64,000 bases of DNA from Gordonia sp. OPL2. GTDB lineage: Bacteria > Actinomycetota > Actinomycetes > Mycobacteriales > Mycobacteriaceae. The notes beneath the pieces are model-generated. The model had not been told where the DNA came from and did no database searches. It worked only from the letters and a program-made list of their open reading frames with translations. Shown piece after piece: positions 1-9,048 of this stretch. Position 1 is the first letter of the stretch, and each line of letters starts with the position of its first letter. A program made the position numbers and the translations under genes. The stretch is from positions 1 through 64,000 of the forward strand of contig NZ_RKME01000022.1 of NCBI RefSeq assembly GCF_003797825.1. The letters are read 5' to 3'.

Positions 1-67
1 CATCGGATTCAGTCTCAGCAGAGAAGGACACCCCCCACACTCTGACTGCGACCACCGACAAGCGTGA

Positions 68-111
68 GACGTCAACGATGTCCCGACGACACGACGTCAA
101 GCATGTCCCGA
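68..111. repeat. Two 19-bp direct repeats, insertion-sequence-end-like
   Basis: GACGTCAACGATGTCCCGA (68-86) recurs as GACGTCAAGCATGTCCCGA (93-111), with a 25-bp period and a two-base swap in the middle. Repeats of the type TGTCAACGATGTCCCGA are, from memory, common at ends of IS481-like elements in actinobacteria. No transposase is in the window, so an element end at the left border is only an inference. Confidence 0.4.
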
Positions 112-460
112 GCCCTTACACGTCACATCCGGGAACATCGCCACGACACCGGCCGGCGTTCGATCGCCCTTGTTCAGCCGGTCGGACGGTTCGACCATTC
201 ACAAGCCGCAGTTCACGTCGCGTAGCGGTCTCCTAGCAACCCGCCGCTTCAGCACTGCAACCTCGAACTATGACGCGCCGGCCGGGGAGCAGTGCTGGCC
301 TGAGGATTCTGACAAGTTAGTGAGAACCCACAGGTGACAAGATCATGAGAAACCCCAGTTCGCGACTGACAAAGAGGATGAGATCCTACACGTTGGAACG
401 GTCAGCACACCCACTGGCCCGCTGTCTGTGCCACCCCGCGCCGGCGCCTATTGCAGCTAC

Positions 461-513
461 CGCATTGTCAGCGGCCACCTTCGCACCGGCGAAGGTGCCT
501 GCTGACAAATGCG
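461..513 (-). terminator. Large hairpin downstream of the secreted hypothetical gene
   Basis: Three nested arms pair almost perfectly: CGCATT/AATGCG, GTCAGC/GCTGAC and CACCTTCGC/GCGAAGGTG, around a four-base loop ACCG. The structure starts 21 bases past the stop of the minus-strand gene that ends at 535. No T-rich tract follows, as is common for actinobacterial terminators. It could also be a dispersed palindromic repeat. Confidence 0.6.
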
Positions 514-534
514 ATAGCTAGCGGGAGCGTCGTT

Positions 535-1113
535 TCAGCGTGCGCGACGAACGGTGATCGCCGACCCCAGGTCCGTGCCATAGTCGAACGAGCACGTGAG
601 CGGATATGTGCTGGGGTCGTCCACATGGACATAGCAATAGATGTCGTACCCACCGCCGGGCCGCTCACCGATGGCGATCTTCAGCTCTTTCGTGATCGGG
701 CTCGTTAGGTAGACGCGAAAGACCATCGAGCTCAGATCGGTGATGCACACGGGAAACGATTCGCTCGCGTCGATCCACAGATCGTGCACCTGCGGCGCAT
801 CGCTCGTCATCGAGAAGGGGAACTCTCCATTGGCGTTCACGCAGTGACCGTCGACGGCCTCGACGCCACCCCGGGCGCCCGCCCCGAGGTCCAGCGTCAG
901 CTTCTTGTGCACCCGGTACTCGCCGACCCCGAGGTTGGAGCTGCCGAAGGGTGAGCCGTCACCGGGCCGGGCGCTTGCGGTTCCCGCGGTTGATCCGCTC
1001 GACAAGACCACCGCGAGTGCACCCGCCAGCACAACGGCCGACCGTGCCCACCTCGTCGCGACCAGACGACGACCTCGCCACCGGCTCCGTGGGTCGACTG
1101 TTGCACATGTCAT
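535..1113 (-). CDS. Secreted hypothetical protein
   Basis: 192 residues. I do not recognise the family. A basic N-terminus, a hydrophobic stretch at about residues 24-40 and a TASA site near residue 48 make a convincing signal peptide, so the mature protein of about 144 residues is probably exported. The mature part has four cysteines (in CVN, CIT, CYV and CSF contexts), which would allow two disulfides, and no membrane segment. The start at 1113 was preferred over an upstream ATG because a GAAGGG ribosome site sits about nine bases before it and the signal peptide then has normal length. A hairpin follows the stop. Confidence 0.75.
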   Translation of the reverse strand: MTCATVDPRSRWRGRRLVATRWARSAVVLAGALAVVLSSGSTAGTASARPGDGSPFGSSNLGVGEYRVHKKLTLDLGAGARGGVEAVDGHCVNANGEFPFSMTSDAPQVHDLWIDASESFPVCITDLSSMVFRVYLTSPITKELKIAIGERPGGGYDIYCYVHVDDPSTYPLTCSFDYGTDLGSAITVRRAR

Positions 1114-1181
1114 GGTGGGTGCCCTTCGGTCGGCGTGCTGTGAAGGTACCCCGGCAAGGGCGCTCATCCGGTGCGATTCGG

Positions 1182-2981
1182 TCAGGGCAGCACGATCCGG
1201 AACGCGTTGTCGGGCTCGTCCGTCAGGCCGACGATCCGCGAGATCGTCGACTCGTCACCGTCCGTGTCGATGCCGCCGGTACCCACGCCGGCGAGCAGAC
1301 CGAGAAGCTGCGCCTTGGTCAACGTCACCACGAGGTCGGCGGGATCCGATCGGCGTGTCGGGTAATGGACGAGCACGCCGTTGGACAACTCCATCCGATA
1401 GACCTCGGAGCTGTCGGTGAAATGCCAACGGATCGAGGCGGTCACGTCCCAGGCGCGCGGACCGTCGATTCTGATGGCAAGGCTGTCGAAGATCTGGGTG
1501 ATCGTGAGCGCCGTCGCCATGCCCGCTGCGCTGACCTCGGCCGGGTGCGGTGGCCCATCGACCTCGCTGGCGCCGACGAGGTAGTTGTTACGCCACGTCG
1601 CACACTCGGAGCCATAGCCGAGTCGGGTCAACGTCTCGGCGAGCAGAGCTTTCGCGCCCGCGTGGTCGGGCTCCGCGAACACCGCGTGACTCGACAACTC
1701 GGCCGCGAAACGCAGATCACCCTCGTTGGCGAACTCTTGCGCTCGGGCGACCACTGCATCGATGCCGCCGATCGCGCGTACATACCGAGCAGCCGTCGCC
1801 TCCGGCGGATGCTGCCACAGATGCGCCGGGTTGCCGTCGTACCACCCGAGATAGCGCTGGTAGATGGCTTTGACATTGTGGCTGACCGACCCGTAGTAGC
1901 CGTGCGTGTGCCACGCCGCATCGAGCGCAGGTGGCATCGGGAAGTCCTCCGCGATCTCCGTTCCGACGAAACCCCTGTTCATCTGGCGCAACGTCTGATC
2001 GTGCAGATACGCATACAGATCTCGCTGTTGGGTCAGATAGCCGATCAGGTTCTCGGTGCCCCAGGTCGGCCAATGATGGGACGCGAACGCGACGTCGGAG
2101 TCGTAGCCGAACATCTCGACGGCCTCCGCGAGGTACCGCGACCAGTTACGCGCGTCGCGGACCTCGGCACCACGTAACGTCAGCAGATTGTGCAGATTGT
2201 GAGTTGCGTTCTCCGCCATGCAGAGTGCCCGACGATCGGGGAAGAAGAAATTCATCTCCGACGGGGCTTCAGTACCGGGTGTCACCTGAAAGACGATCCG
2301 CACGCCGTCAATCGTCTCCACCTGTCCCGTGTGGGTGATGTCCACGGTGGGCGCGAGGAGTCCGACAGTGCCGGTGGAAGTACTCGGTCCGAGCCCGGCC
2401 CCCAACGTGCCGGTTGCTCCGACCGGCAGGACAACGCCGGTGTGGTACATCCCGCGGCGCAGCATCGCATTGCCGGCGTAGACGTTCTCGGACACGGCGT
2501 GCTCGAGGAAGTGCTCGGGTGCGACGATCGGTACCGAGGTATCGGCGTCCACCACTCCGAGCACGCCGCCGAAATGGTCGATGTGCGAATGGGTGTAGAT
2601 CACCGCGGTGACCGGACGATCTCCTCGGTGTTCGCGATACAGTCCCAACCCCGCGGACGCGCACTCGGCCGAAACCAGGGGGTCGATCACGATGACGCCG
2701 GTGTCCCCTTCGACCAGCGTCATGTTCGACAGGTCATAGCCACGGATCTGGTAGATCCCGTCGGTCACCTCAAAAAGGCCGTGAATCGCCGTGAGTTGAG
2801 CCTGGCGCCACAGGCTCGGGTTGACGGTGTCCGGACAGTCTCCGGTGGTCGCGGCCGCGAAACCTGCCGCGTCGTAGACGACTCGGCCGTCGGAGGCCTC
2901 GACGCGGGCGGGGTCCAACTCGGCGATGAGACCGCGATTGGCATTGTCGAAGTCGGTTCGGTCGGCGAAATCAGCTGACAT
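1182..2981 (-). CDS. Linear primary-alkylsulfatase, metallo-beta-lactamase fold
   Basis: 599 residues, close to the usual size for SdsA-type alkylsulfatases, which cleave alkyl sulfate esters such as dodecyl sulfate with two zinc ions. The metal-binding motif THSHIDHFGG is at residues 130-139, followed by the family signature around ENATHNLHNLL and RDARNWSRYL. A helical dimerisation domain comes next, and the last ~120 residues look like an SCP2-type lipid-binding domain, the normal SdsA layout. The start at 2981 has a GAGGAG ribosome site, and the longer frame upstream lacks coding bias. No clear signal peptide, so a cytoplasmic location is likely unless the start is wrong. It is divergent from the DGPF/sigma pair. 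Confidence 0.9.
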   Translation of the reverse strand: MSADFADRTDFDNANRGLIAELDPARVEASDGRVVYDAAGFAAATTGDCPDTVNPSLWRQAQLTAIHGLFEVTDGIYQIRGYDLSNMTLVEGDTGVIVIDPLVSAECASAGLGLYREHRGDRPVTAVIYTHSHIDHFGGVLGVVDADTSVPIVAPEHFLEHAVSENVYAGNAMLRRGMYHTGVVLPVGATGTLGAGLGPSTSTGTVGLLAPTVDITHTGQVETIDGVRIVFQVTPGTEAPSEMNFFFPDRRALCMAENATHNLHNLLTLRGAEVRDARNWSRYLAEAVEMFGYDSDVAFASHHWPTWGTENLIGYLTQQRDLYAYLHDQTLRQMNRGFVGTEIAEDFPMPPALDAAWHTHGYYGSVSHNVKAIYQRYLGWYDGNPAHLWQHPPEATAARYVRAIGGIDAVVARAQEFANEGDLRFAAELSSHAVFAEPDHAGAKALLAETLTRLGYGSECATWRNNYLVGASEVDGPPHPAEVSAAGMATALTITQIFDSLAIRIDGPRAWDVTASIRWHFTDSSEVYRMELSNGVLVHYPTRRSDPADLVVTLTKAQLLGLLAGVGTGGIDTDGDESTISRIVGLTDEPDNAFRIVLP

Positions 2982-3090
2982 CTGCACTCCTCGTAGTGGC
3001 CGTACTCGACGGTATCCGGACTGCGCGATCCCTTCAGGCGATCGGCGTGAACGACGAGGAAACGTTCGTGTCGGTCCCGCGTCGATCCGG

Positions 3091-3130
3091 GGCATTAGTC
3101 CGCGGTGAGCGCGGAGTATTGCCATGGACC
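3091..3130. repeat. Dispersed imperfect palindrome, copy 1
   Basis: GGCATTAGTCCGC and GCGGAGTATTGCC form an imperfect stem-loop (two mismatched pairs). On the minus strand, this block plus the flanking CCCCGGATCGA matches the perfect hairpin at 8999-9029 and its flank, so the two are copies of one short repeat. This copy lies between divergent genes and so is unlikely to be a terminator. Confidence 0.55.
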
Positions 3131-3246
3131 GGTGCGCCGGGACGACGTCGCCACAGAATGGGTCGTGGGGCATGTAGAGAATCCCGACTCGGCTCCGTCC
3201 CAGGGGTGAACGCGGCCAGAATGGTCGCGTCGGACCGAAGGAGACA

Positions 3247-3648
3247 ATGATGGCCAAGTACCTGCTTCTCAAGCACTACCGCGGTGGCAAGACCCCGACC
3301 AACGGCATCCCCGAGACCTCCGCGGAATGGGACGCGCACATCACGTACATGCAGGATTTCGCATCGAAGTTGCAGGAGTCGGGTGAGTTCGTCAGCAGCG
3401 ACGCCGTCGCCGAGGACGGCGTGTGGGTCCGCTACGACGGCGAGGGCCGCCCGCCCGTCACCGACGGCCCCTTCGCCGAGACCAAGGATCTGATCGCCGG
3501 GTGGATGATCATCGACGTCGACACCTACGACCGTGCCCTCGAGTTGGCAGGCGAGTTGTCGGCGGCGCCGGGCGCCGAGGGCAAGCCGCTCGGCGAGTGG
3601 CTCGAGCTCCGGCCGGTCATGTCGGAACCGCCGACGATCACCGACTGA
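3247..3648 (+). CDS. YCII-related DGPF-domain protein
   Basis: 133 residues. The signature DGPFAETKD is present, with the N-terminal MAKYLLLKHY strand typical of the YciI/DGPF family (ferredoxin-like alpha+beta fold, function unknown). An AAGGAGA ribosome site lies just before two in-frame ATG codons at 3247 and 3250; either could be used. The sigma-factor gene starts 18 bases after the stop. Pairing of a DGPF gene with an ECF42 sigma gene is the defining context of that sigma group, and DGPF genes are its known targets, so self-induction of this pair is plausible. Confidence 0.9.
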   Translation: MMAKYLLLKHYRGGKTPTNGIPETSAEWDAHITYMQDFASKLQESGEFVSSDAVAEDGVWVRYDGEGRPPVTDGPFAETKDLIAGWMIIDVDTYDRALELAGELSAAPGAEGKPLGEWLELRPVMSEPPTITD

Positions 3649-3666
3649 CGATCCGAGCCCACGCAC

Positions 3667-4818
3667 GTGGACACGACCGGACTCAGTGAGCTGATCCCGT
3701 CGGTGATCGGTGTCCTCGTCCGGCGCGGAGCGGATTTCGCGTCGGCCGAGGACGCCGTGCAGTCGGCGCTCGTCCGGGCGCTCGAGGTCTGGCCCGACGA
3801 TCCGCCTCGCGAGCCGAAGGCGTGGTTGGTGACCGTGGCCTGGCGCAAGTTCCTCGACCAGGTTCGCAGCGACGATGCGCGCTCGGCACGGCAGGAACTC
3901 GACGCGCGCGAGCCGGAACCCGAGACTGTCTCCGACAGCGACGACACCTTGTGGCTCTACTTCCTCTGCGCCCATCCGTCATTGACGTCGGCGTCGGCGA
4001 TCGCACTGACCCTGCGCGCCGTTGCGGGTCTGACCACCGCCCAGATCGCGGCGGCGTACATGGTCCCGGAAGCGACGATGGCGCAACGCATCAGCCGCGC
4101 CAAGCAGCGTATCGCCGGGGTTCGCCTCGATCGGCCAGGTGACGCGTCGACCGTGCTGCACGTGTTGTATCTGCTGTTCAACGAGGGTTACTCGGGTGAG
4201 GTCGACCTCGCTGCGGAGGCCATCCGGGTGACCACGCAGCTCTCCGATCTCCTCGACGAGCCGGAGGTCCGGGGCCTGCTGTCGCTCATGCTCCTCCATC
4301 ACGCGCGACGGCCTGCGCGCACCGGGCCGTCGGGCCGACTCATCCCCCTGGCCGAGCAGGACCGAACACTGTGGGACACGGCGATGATCGCCCGTGGAGT
4401 CGAGATCCTGCAGTCGGCGCTGGCTCGTGACCGGTTGGGTGAGTATCAGGCCCAGGCGGCTATCGCCGCACTGCATGCCGACGCCCAGAGCGCCGACGAG
4501 ACCGATTGGGTCCAGATCGTCGAGTGGTACGACGAACTGGCGGCACTCACGGATTCACCTGTGGTGCGGCTGAATCGGGCGGTCGCGGTCGGCGAAGCAG
4601 ACGGTCCGCGCGCCGGACTCGCCGCTCTCGCCGACATCGATCCCGGTGTTCCGCGTTACGACGCCGCATCGGCACATCTGCACGAGCGGGCGGGCGAACT
4701 CGCTGTCGCGGCGACCGCCTACGCCGAGGCGGCCCGGCGCGCGACGAACGCCGCCGAGCGTGACCATCTGACCCGTCAGGCATCCCGATGCGAGTCGGAG
4801 GCGGGTTCGGGTCGCTGA
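3667..4818 (+). CDS. RNA polymerase sigma factor, ECF42 group
   Basis: 383 residues, much longer than the ~200 of a simple ECF factor. Sigma region 2 is near residues 15-75 (SAEDAVQSALVRALEVWP, then WLVTVAWRKFLDQVRSD). Region 4 is near 115-155 (TTAQIAAAYMVPEATMAQRI). A C-terminal extension of ~220 residues with helical repeats (LNRAVAVGEADGP) matches the TPR-like tail described for ECF42. GTG start with the DGPF gene immediately upstream. No anti-sigma gene is adjacent, consistent with the tail acting as the internal regulator in this group. The 3' end overlaps the convergent MFS gene by 43 bases. Confidence 0.9.
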   Translation: MDTTGLSELIPSVIGVLVRRGADFASAEDAVQSALVRALEVWPDDPPREPKAWLVTVAWRKFLDQVRSDDARSARQELDAREPEPETVSDSDDTLWLYFLCAHPSLTSASAIALTLRAVAGLTTAQIAAAYMVPEATMAQRISRAKQRIAGVRLDRPGDASTVLHVLYLLFNEGYSGEVDLAAEAIRVTTQLSDLLDEPEVRGLLSLMLLHHARRPARTGPSGRLIPLAEQDRTLWDTAMIARGVEILQSALARDRLGEYQAQAAIAALHADAQSADETDWVQIVEWYDELAALTDSPVVRLNRAVAVGEADGPRAGLAALADIDPGVPRYDAASAHLHERAGELAVAATAYAEAARRATNAAERDHLTRQASRCESEAGSGR

Positions 4819-6296
4819 CAGGCGTGTTCGGGTGTCGGTTGGACGTGCGGGACGAACCCGGTACCGGTACGGATGCTCACCAGGGCGACCACGCCTCCGG
4901 CGGCACAGCACACCGCCGAGACGGCCATCGCGGTCCCGAAGCCGTCGCCGAGTGGTTGACCCGGCCCGATCTCGATCCCCGCGGCGGCCGGCAATACCGC
5001 GACGGACAACAGTCCCGCGACCCGGGCGACCGCATTGTTGACGCCGGAGGCCGTACCCGCGTGCTGCGGACCCACCGCGCCGAGTGCCGCCGCGGTCAGT
5101 GGTGCCACGGTGATCGTCATACCCAGACCGAACACGAGAACCGCCGGCAGCACCGACGTCGTGTAGTGCGAGCCCGGGACGATGCGCATCATGAGGGCCA
5201 GGCCTGCCGCGGCGACCAACGGCCCCACGGTCATCGGCAGCCGTGGTCCGGTCACCTGGGCGATCTTCCCGGACAGCGGCGACCCGAACAGCATGACGAT
5301 GGTGAACGGGACCGTCGCCACCCCGGCCTCGAGCGCAGAGTAGCCAAGACTCTGCTGCAGCTGCAGAGCGAGCAGGAACAGTGCCCCACCGAGCGCTGCG
5401 TACACCACCAGGGTCGTCAGGTTGGCACCGGTGAATTGCCAGGAGCGGAACAGTCCCAGCGGCAGTAGAGGATTCGTTGCGCGGGTCTCGATCACCAGGA
5501 AGATCAGCAGGGCCAGAACGCCGACCGTCGCGGCCAGGATCGCCGGCGGCCCCCACCCCTGTGCGGGACCTTCGATCAAGGCGTAGACGACACCGGTGAG
5601 TCCCACGACGACGGCCACGGTGCCCGCGATGTCCAGACGACCGGAGGACTCGCCGTCCCGCGATTCCGGCACGTGACGTTGCGCGATCCACATCGCACCG
5701 CAGGCGAGCGGCACACTGATCAGGAACACCCACCGCCACGAGGCCGCATCCACCAGCCATCCACCGACGAATGGGCCGAGTGCGCTTGTCGCACCTGACA
5801 TCCCGGCCCATAGGCCGATCGCGCGACCGCGGTCCTCGTCGGCGATCTCAGCATCGATGAGCGCGAGGCTCCCAGGTACCACCGCCGCCGCGCCGATGCC
5901 CTGGACGATGCGGGCGAGGATCAACCACTCGACGGTGGGTGCGAGGCCGCACGCCACGGACGCGACCGCGAAGACACCGAGTCCGATGACGAACACCCGT
6001 CGTCGGCCGTATCGATCCCCGGCGGCTCCGCCGGCGAGCAACAGGGCACTCAATGTGAGCAGGTACCCGTCGAGCACCCATTGCTGACCGCTCAGGCCCG
6101 TGTCGAGGTCGCGCGCGATGGCGGGCAGCGCGACATTCACCACCGTGCCGTCGAGAAACGCCACACCCGAGCCGAGGACCGCGGCCGCGATCAGCCAGCG
6201 TCCGGTGGCCGACGACGCCGGGATACCCGTGGAATCTCTCACGCGCGGCCTCCTGATCTCCTCACAACGGTCCGCGTACCCCGCGGGCCCTGCCAT
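4776..6296 (-). CDS. MFS transporter, DHA2 drug:H+ antiporter family
   Basis: 506 residues with about 14 hydrophobic segments, as expected for EmrB/QacA-like pumps. Seen near the N-terminus: GSGVAFLDGTVVNVALPAIARD (split here as GSGVAFLDGTVVN then VALPAIARD), matching the family motif in helix 1, and the motif A-like loop GDRYGRRRVFV. It probably exports amphipathic compounds using the proton gradient; substrate unknown. The last residues are hydrophilic and overlap the end of the convergent sigma gene by 43 bases. No dedicated regulator is adjacent; the next gene upstream is on the far side of the divergent SnoaL gap, reading the same way. Confidence 0.85.
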   Translation of the reverse strand: MAGPAGYADRCEEIRRPRVRDSTGIPASSATGRWLIAAAVLGSGVAFLDGTVVNVALPAIARDLDTGLSGQQWVLDGYLLTLSALLLAGGAAGDRYGRRRVFVIGLGVFAVASVACGLAPTVEWLILARIVQGIGAAAVVPGSLALIDAEIADEDRGRAIGLWAGMSGATSALGPFVGGWLVDAASWRWVFLISVPLACGAMWIAQRHVPESRDGESSGRLDIAGTVAVVVGLTGVVYALIEGPAQGWGPPAILAATVGVLALLIFLVIETRATNPLLPLGLFRSWQFTGANLTTLVVYAALGGALFLLALQLQQSLGYSALEAGVATVPFTIVMLFGSPLSGKIAQVTGPRLPMTVGPLVAAAGLALMMRIVPGSHYTTSVLPAVLVFGLGMTITVAPLTAAALGAVGPQHAGTASGVNNAVARVAGLLSVAVLPAAAGIEIGPGQPLGDGFGTAMAVSAVCCAAGGVVALVSIRTGTGFVPHVQPTPEHACQRPEPASDSHRDA

Positions 6297-6306
6297 GGAT
6301 CATCGG

Positions 6307-6678
6307 TCACTGCTCGACTGTTCCGACCCAGTATTCGGCGAATCGCTCTCCGTCGAGGCGCAGGATGTCGTTACCGGTGAAGCGCGTCGTCTCGCCGTCC
6401 CTCACCCCGGCACCGACCCAGCGGGCCGCCACGTGGTCGTCGCCGGCGAACGGTTGCACGTCGAGCGTGAAGGTGACCTCGTCGAACATCGCCTTCGTCT
6501 CGGCGATCACCGCAGCGAGTTCCGCCGGTCCGCGGACCTCCCGCCCCGGCCAGTGCCCGACGAAGTCCGAGGTGACCAGGGACGAGGCGACGTCGGTGAG
6601 TCCGTCGCGGTCGACAGTGCCGTTCCACAGTTCATCGATCCAGCGGTGGTAGATCTCGATCGGATGCATGCCGACCAT
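6307..6678 (-). CDS. SnoaL-like / nuclear transport factor 2-fold protein
   Basis: About 123 residues. IEIYHRWIDELWNG at the start, the middle segment FVGHWPGREVRGPAELAAVI and the terminal FAEYWVGTVEQ are typical of the SnoaL-like polyketide-cyclase family, small cone-shaped alpha+beta barrels used by cyclases, isomerases and many proteins of unknown role. The start is uncertain: ATG codons at 6669, 6678 and 6720 are in frame, and 6678 has the only faint ribosome site (GAAG). It stops ten bases before the start of the MFS gene on the same strand, so the two may be cotranscribed. Confidence 0.75.
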   Translation of the reverse strand: MVGMHPIEIYHRWIDELWNGTVDRDGLTDVASSLVTSDFVGHWPGREVRGPAELAAVIAETKAMFDEVTFTLDVQPFAGDDHVAARWVGAGVRDGETTRFTGNDILRLDGERFAEYWVGTVEQ

Positions 6679-6753
6679 CGTCGGACTTCGCGGGCCGGTT
6701 GTCGACGGATCGAGCGTCAACGCCGGCCGACGCGAATCGCCGTGCTCCTCCGG

Positions 6754-8853
6754 TCAGGAGATCGGCCGGTTGCTCGGCACGGTCACCCAGCTCGGCGCCG
6801 TCGGGTCGATCACCACGTGCTCGGGCCGAAGACCGCTGTCGTGACTGATGGGCCCGAAACTGACCGCTCGCGGGGCGTTGAAGGCGTAGATGCTCACACG
6901 CAGGCGGTGGCCCGGCTTCAGCAACGCGTCGGTGCCGAGCGCGCCGATGTCGAGGAACTGGGTCGAGCCCGGCCGGACGGTGTCGCGGGTGAAGGCGTCG
7001 AGGGCATAGATGGGATCCGTGACGTCGCCGTTCGGGGCGTGACTCGACTGCGACGGCACCATCTGATTCCGGATCGACACGGTCATCGAGCCGGTGGTGA
7101 GGACCCGCGACGACCCGTCGGGTGCGACGTCGCTGACGGTGGCGACGTAGAAGCCGTCGGTGGCGTCGACCTGCGTCTTCAGATGGACGTTGATCGGGCC
7201 GTTGATCGAGGTCGCCGCACGAACCGGACGCGAGGTGAAGGTGAGTGCGCCGCGCTCGGCCACCCGATTGTCGGCACTGCAGAAGTCGAACGGGCTGAAG
7301 AAGCCGATCTGGTCCCGGTTGGTGTCGGACGAACAGAGAGTCGTCGCTCCCGGCGCCACCGTCCACCGCGCCGGGGTCCGCGGCGCGGCCGCCGACAACG
7401 ATCCGTCACGGACGGAGGTGGGCGACGTACCGCTGGTCTTCGACGTCAGATACAGCCTGCGGTGCTCCTGCCCCGCCCGCGGGAACGTGTCGGATTGAAC
7501 CCAGCCGCCACCCTGCTGATGGCTTGTCGCCGCGGGGTATTCGTCGATCCTGTTGTCGATGCCCTTGATCCACTTGTCGAACCATGCGCGCTGCAGGACC
7601 GCCATCGACGGCGGCTGGCCGGCGACGCCACGCATGTCCCAACCATTGGTGACGTGCTGACCGGTGCTCATGACGAGCTTCTTCTGACCGCTCGGGACGC
7701 CGCTCAACTGATCGAGTGCGCGCCACTCCATGTTGGTGAACAGGTCCTGCCACCCGCCGACCACGAAGGTCGGCACCGAGACTCGGGCGGCGTCGGTCAT
7801 CAATGCCTTGCGATAGGCCGAACCCAGCTGCACGATCTCCTTGGTCCGTCCCGTCAGTGAACCGACACTCGACGCGGTGAGTCCTTCGAGATACTCCTTG
7901 ACGAACACCGCAGGATTGTTGACCCGATCTCGAAGCCATGTCGGATCGAACTGTCCACGAAGAAGGCTCGGGATGTCGGGGATCATCTTCGAGCTGTTCA
8001 CCGCGAACAGCCACAATGCGAGAAACCCTGCACCGTAACCACTTCCGGGAGCCACGACATCGGCGACGATGTCGGTCATGGGGGCGGCCGGAAAGATCGC
8101 CTTGAGTCCCTTGGGACGCTGCGCCGCCGCCTGGAGCTGGTTGATCGCCGAATAGGAGTAACCCGACATGCCTAGTTCGCCGTTCGAGTAAGCGCGTGAG
8201 CGCGCCCAGTCGAGCACTTCGAGGGTGTCCTTCTGCTCCCGTGGCCCGAAGACGTCCCACACACCTTGCGACGTCCCGGTCCCGCGCACGTCGACGACAA
8301 CCTGTGTGTAGCCGCTGCGTACCAGTTGCGGGTCGATCGAGAAGAGACTCGGCAGACCGCCATTGGCCACCTTGAGCAGACGCTCAGTCCCGGAGATCGG
8401 GGTTCCCGACAGATTCACTCCGGCCAGCAGGTCGAACGCCGGCTTCGACAGACCCGGCACGTTGCCGCCGGCTGCGGCGATCATGCTGATGAGCTTGTTG
8501 TACGGGGTCATGTTGACGATGACCGGGTTCCGATCGCGTACCGCCCGCCCGGAGCGGTCCGCCGGTCGGTAGACGTCGGCGCGTAGGACCGTCCCGTCGG
8601 ACATGCGGATCGGCACGCTGGGGATGACTGCGATGCCCGGATACCGTTGCGCTGCAGCGTCATGTGTGCGGGTCCACTGCGGCGGATCGATTCCGAGCGG
8701 CGCGCCGTCGGCCGGTGCGGGCGCCAGCCCGAAGGCCAGCTGAGCGGCCACCATCGTCACGACGAGCGTCCCCCACCGAGATCCGCCCCACCTCGCTCGG
8801 TGTTGCCGACGTCCTCGTCGCACCATCTCTCGCACCATCCCGCCCCCTGGCAT
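6754..8853 (-). CDS. Secreted CocE/NonD-family serine hydrolase (S15 fold)
   Basis: 699 residues. After a basic N-terminus and a hydrophobic stretch ending at PADGAPLG (signal peptide), the catalytic alpha/beta domain carries the nucleophile motif GMSGYSYS, with VVDVRGTGTSQG just before it. The last ~220 residues form the jelly-roll domain of X-Pro dipeptidyl-peptidase/CocE proteins (RLYLTSKTS, FTSRPVRAATSINGPINV). The start at 8853 has a GGGGGAA ribosome site; the longer frame upstream is not coding-like. It likely hydrolyses an ester or amide outside the cell; the substrate cannot be read from sequence. It stands alone, with hairpins between it and the next gene. Confidence 0.87.
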   Translation of the reverse strand: MPGGGMVREMVRRGRRQHRARWGGSRWGTLVVTMVAAQLAFGLAPAPADGAPLGIDPPQWTRTHDAAAQRYPGIAVIPSVPIRMSDGTVLRADVYRPADRSGRAVRDRNPVIVNMTPYNKLISMIAAAGGNVPGLSKPAFDLLAGVNLSGTPISGTERLLKVANGGLPSLFSIDPQLVRSGYTQVVVDVRGTGTSQGVWDVFGPREQKDTLEVLDWARSRAYSNGELGMSGYSYSAINQLQAAAQRPKGLKAIFPAAPMTDIVADVVAPGSGYGAGFLALWLFAVNSSKMIPDIPSLLRGQFDPTWLRDRVNNPAVFVKEYLEGLTASSVGSLTGRTKEIVQLGSAYRKALMTDAARVSVPTFVVGGWQDLFTNMEWRALDQLSGVPSGQKKLVMSTGQHVTNGWDMRGVAGQPPSMAVLQRAWFDKWIKGIDNRIDEYPAATSHQQGGGWVQSDTFPRAGQEHRRLYLTSKTSGTSPTSVRDGSLSAAAPRTPARWTVAPGATTLCSSDTNRDQIGFFSPFDFCSADNRVAERGALTFTSRPVRAATSINGPINVHLKTQVDATDGFYVATVSDVAPDGSSRVLTTGSMTVSIRNQMVPSQSSHAPNGDVTDPIYALDAFTRDTVRPGSTQFLDIGALGTDALLKPGHRLRVSIYAFNAPRAVSFGPISHDSGLRPEHVVIDPTAPSWVTVPSNRPIS

Positions 8854-8998
8854 GTCGTTCCCCCGCACGACTCCGGGCCGCGCTCGCCGGCATGTGACCC
8901 AGCGCCGACGGCGACTTCCCGGGTGACCAGCGCCATAATCCTCTACTCGCCGGTAACTTGTGTCAATCCCTTGTTTGGAGGAACGCGTGCACAGCACA

Positions 8999-9029
8999 GC
9001 AATAGTCCGCGCCTGGCGCGGACTATTGC
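8999..9029. terminator. Perfect 13-bp hairpin, dispersed-repeat copy 2
   Basis: GCAATAGTCCGCG and CGCGGACTATTGC pair perfectly around a CCTGG loop, 20 bases past the stop of the VOC gene on the minus strand. It could end that transcript. The same block with flank CCCCGGATCGA recurs, imperfect and inverted, at 3091-3130, so it is also a dispersed repeat. Confidence 0.6.
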
Positions 9030-9048
9030 CCCGGATCGATTCGAGTGT

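Larger units (their letters stand above)
1..534. other. Gene-free left edge
   Basis: I see no open frame with actinobacterial codon bias in this stretch, and its middle part (about 300-420) is less G+C rich than the rest of the window. It holds two direct repeats near position 70-111 and a large hairpin at 461-513, both listed separately. The short frames that cross it use poor third-position bias and match nothing I recognise. It could be the flank of a mobile element lying to the left of the window. Confidence 0.6.

Noticed and set aside
6100..7860. Plus-strand frame of 586 residues opposite the SnoaL and CocE genes
   Set aside because: Arginine-rich, no motifs, and the opposite strand carries two recognisable genes.
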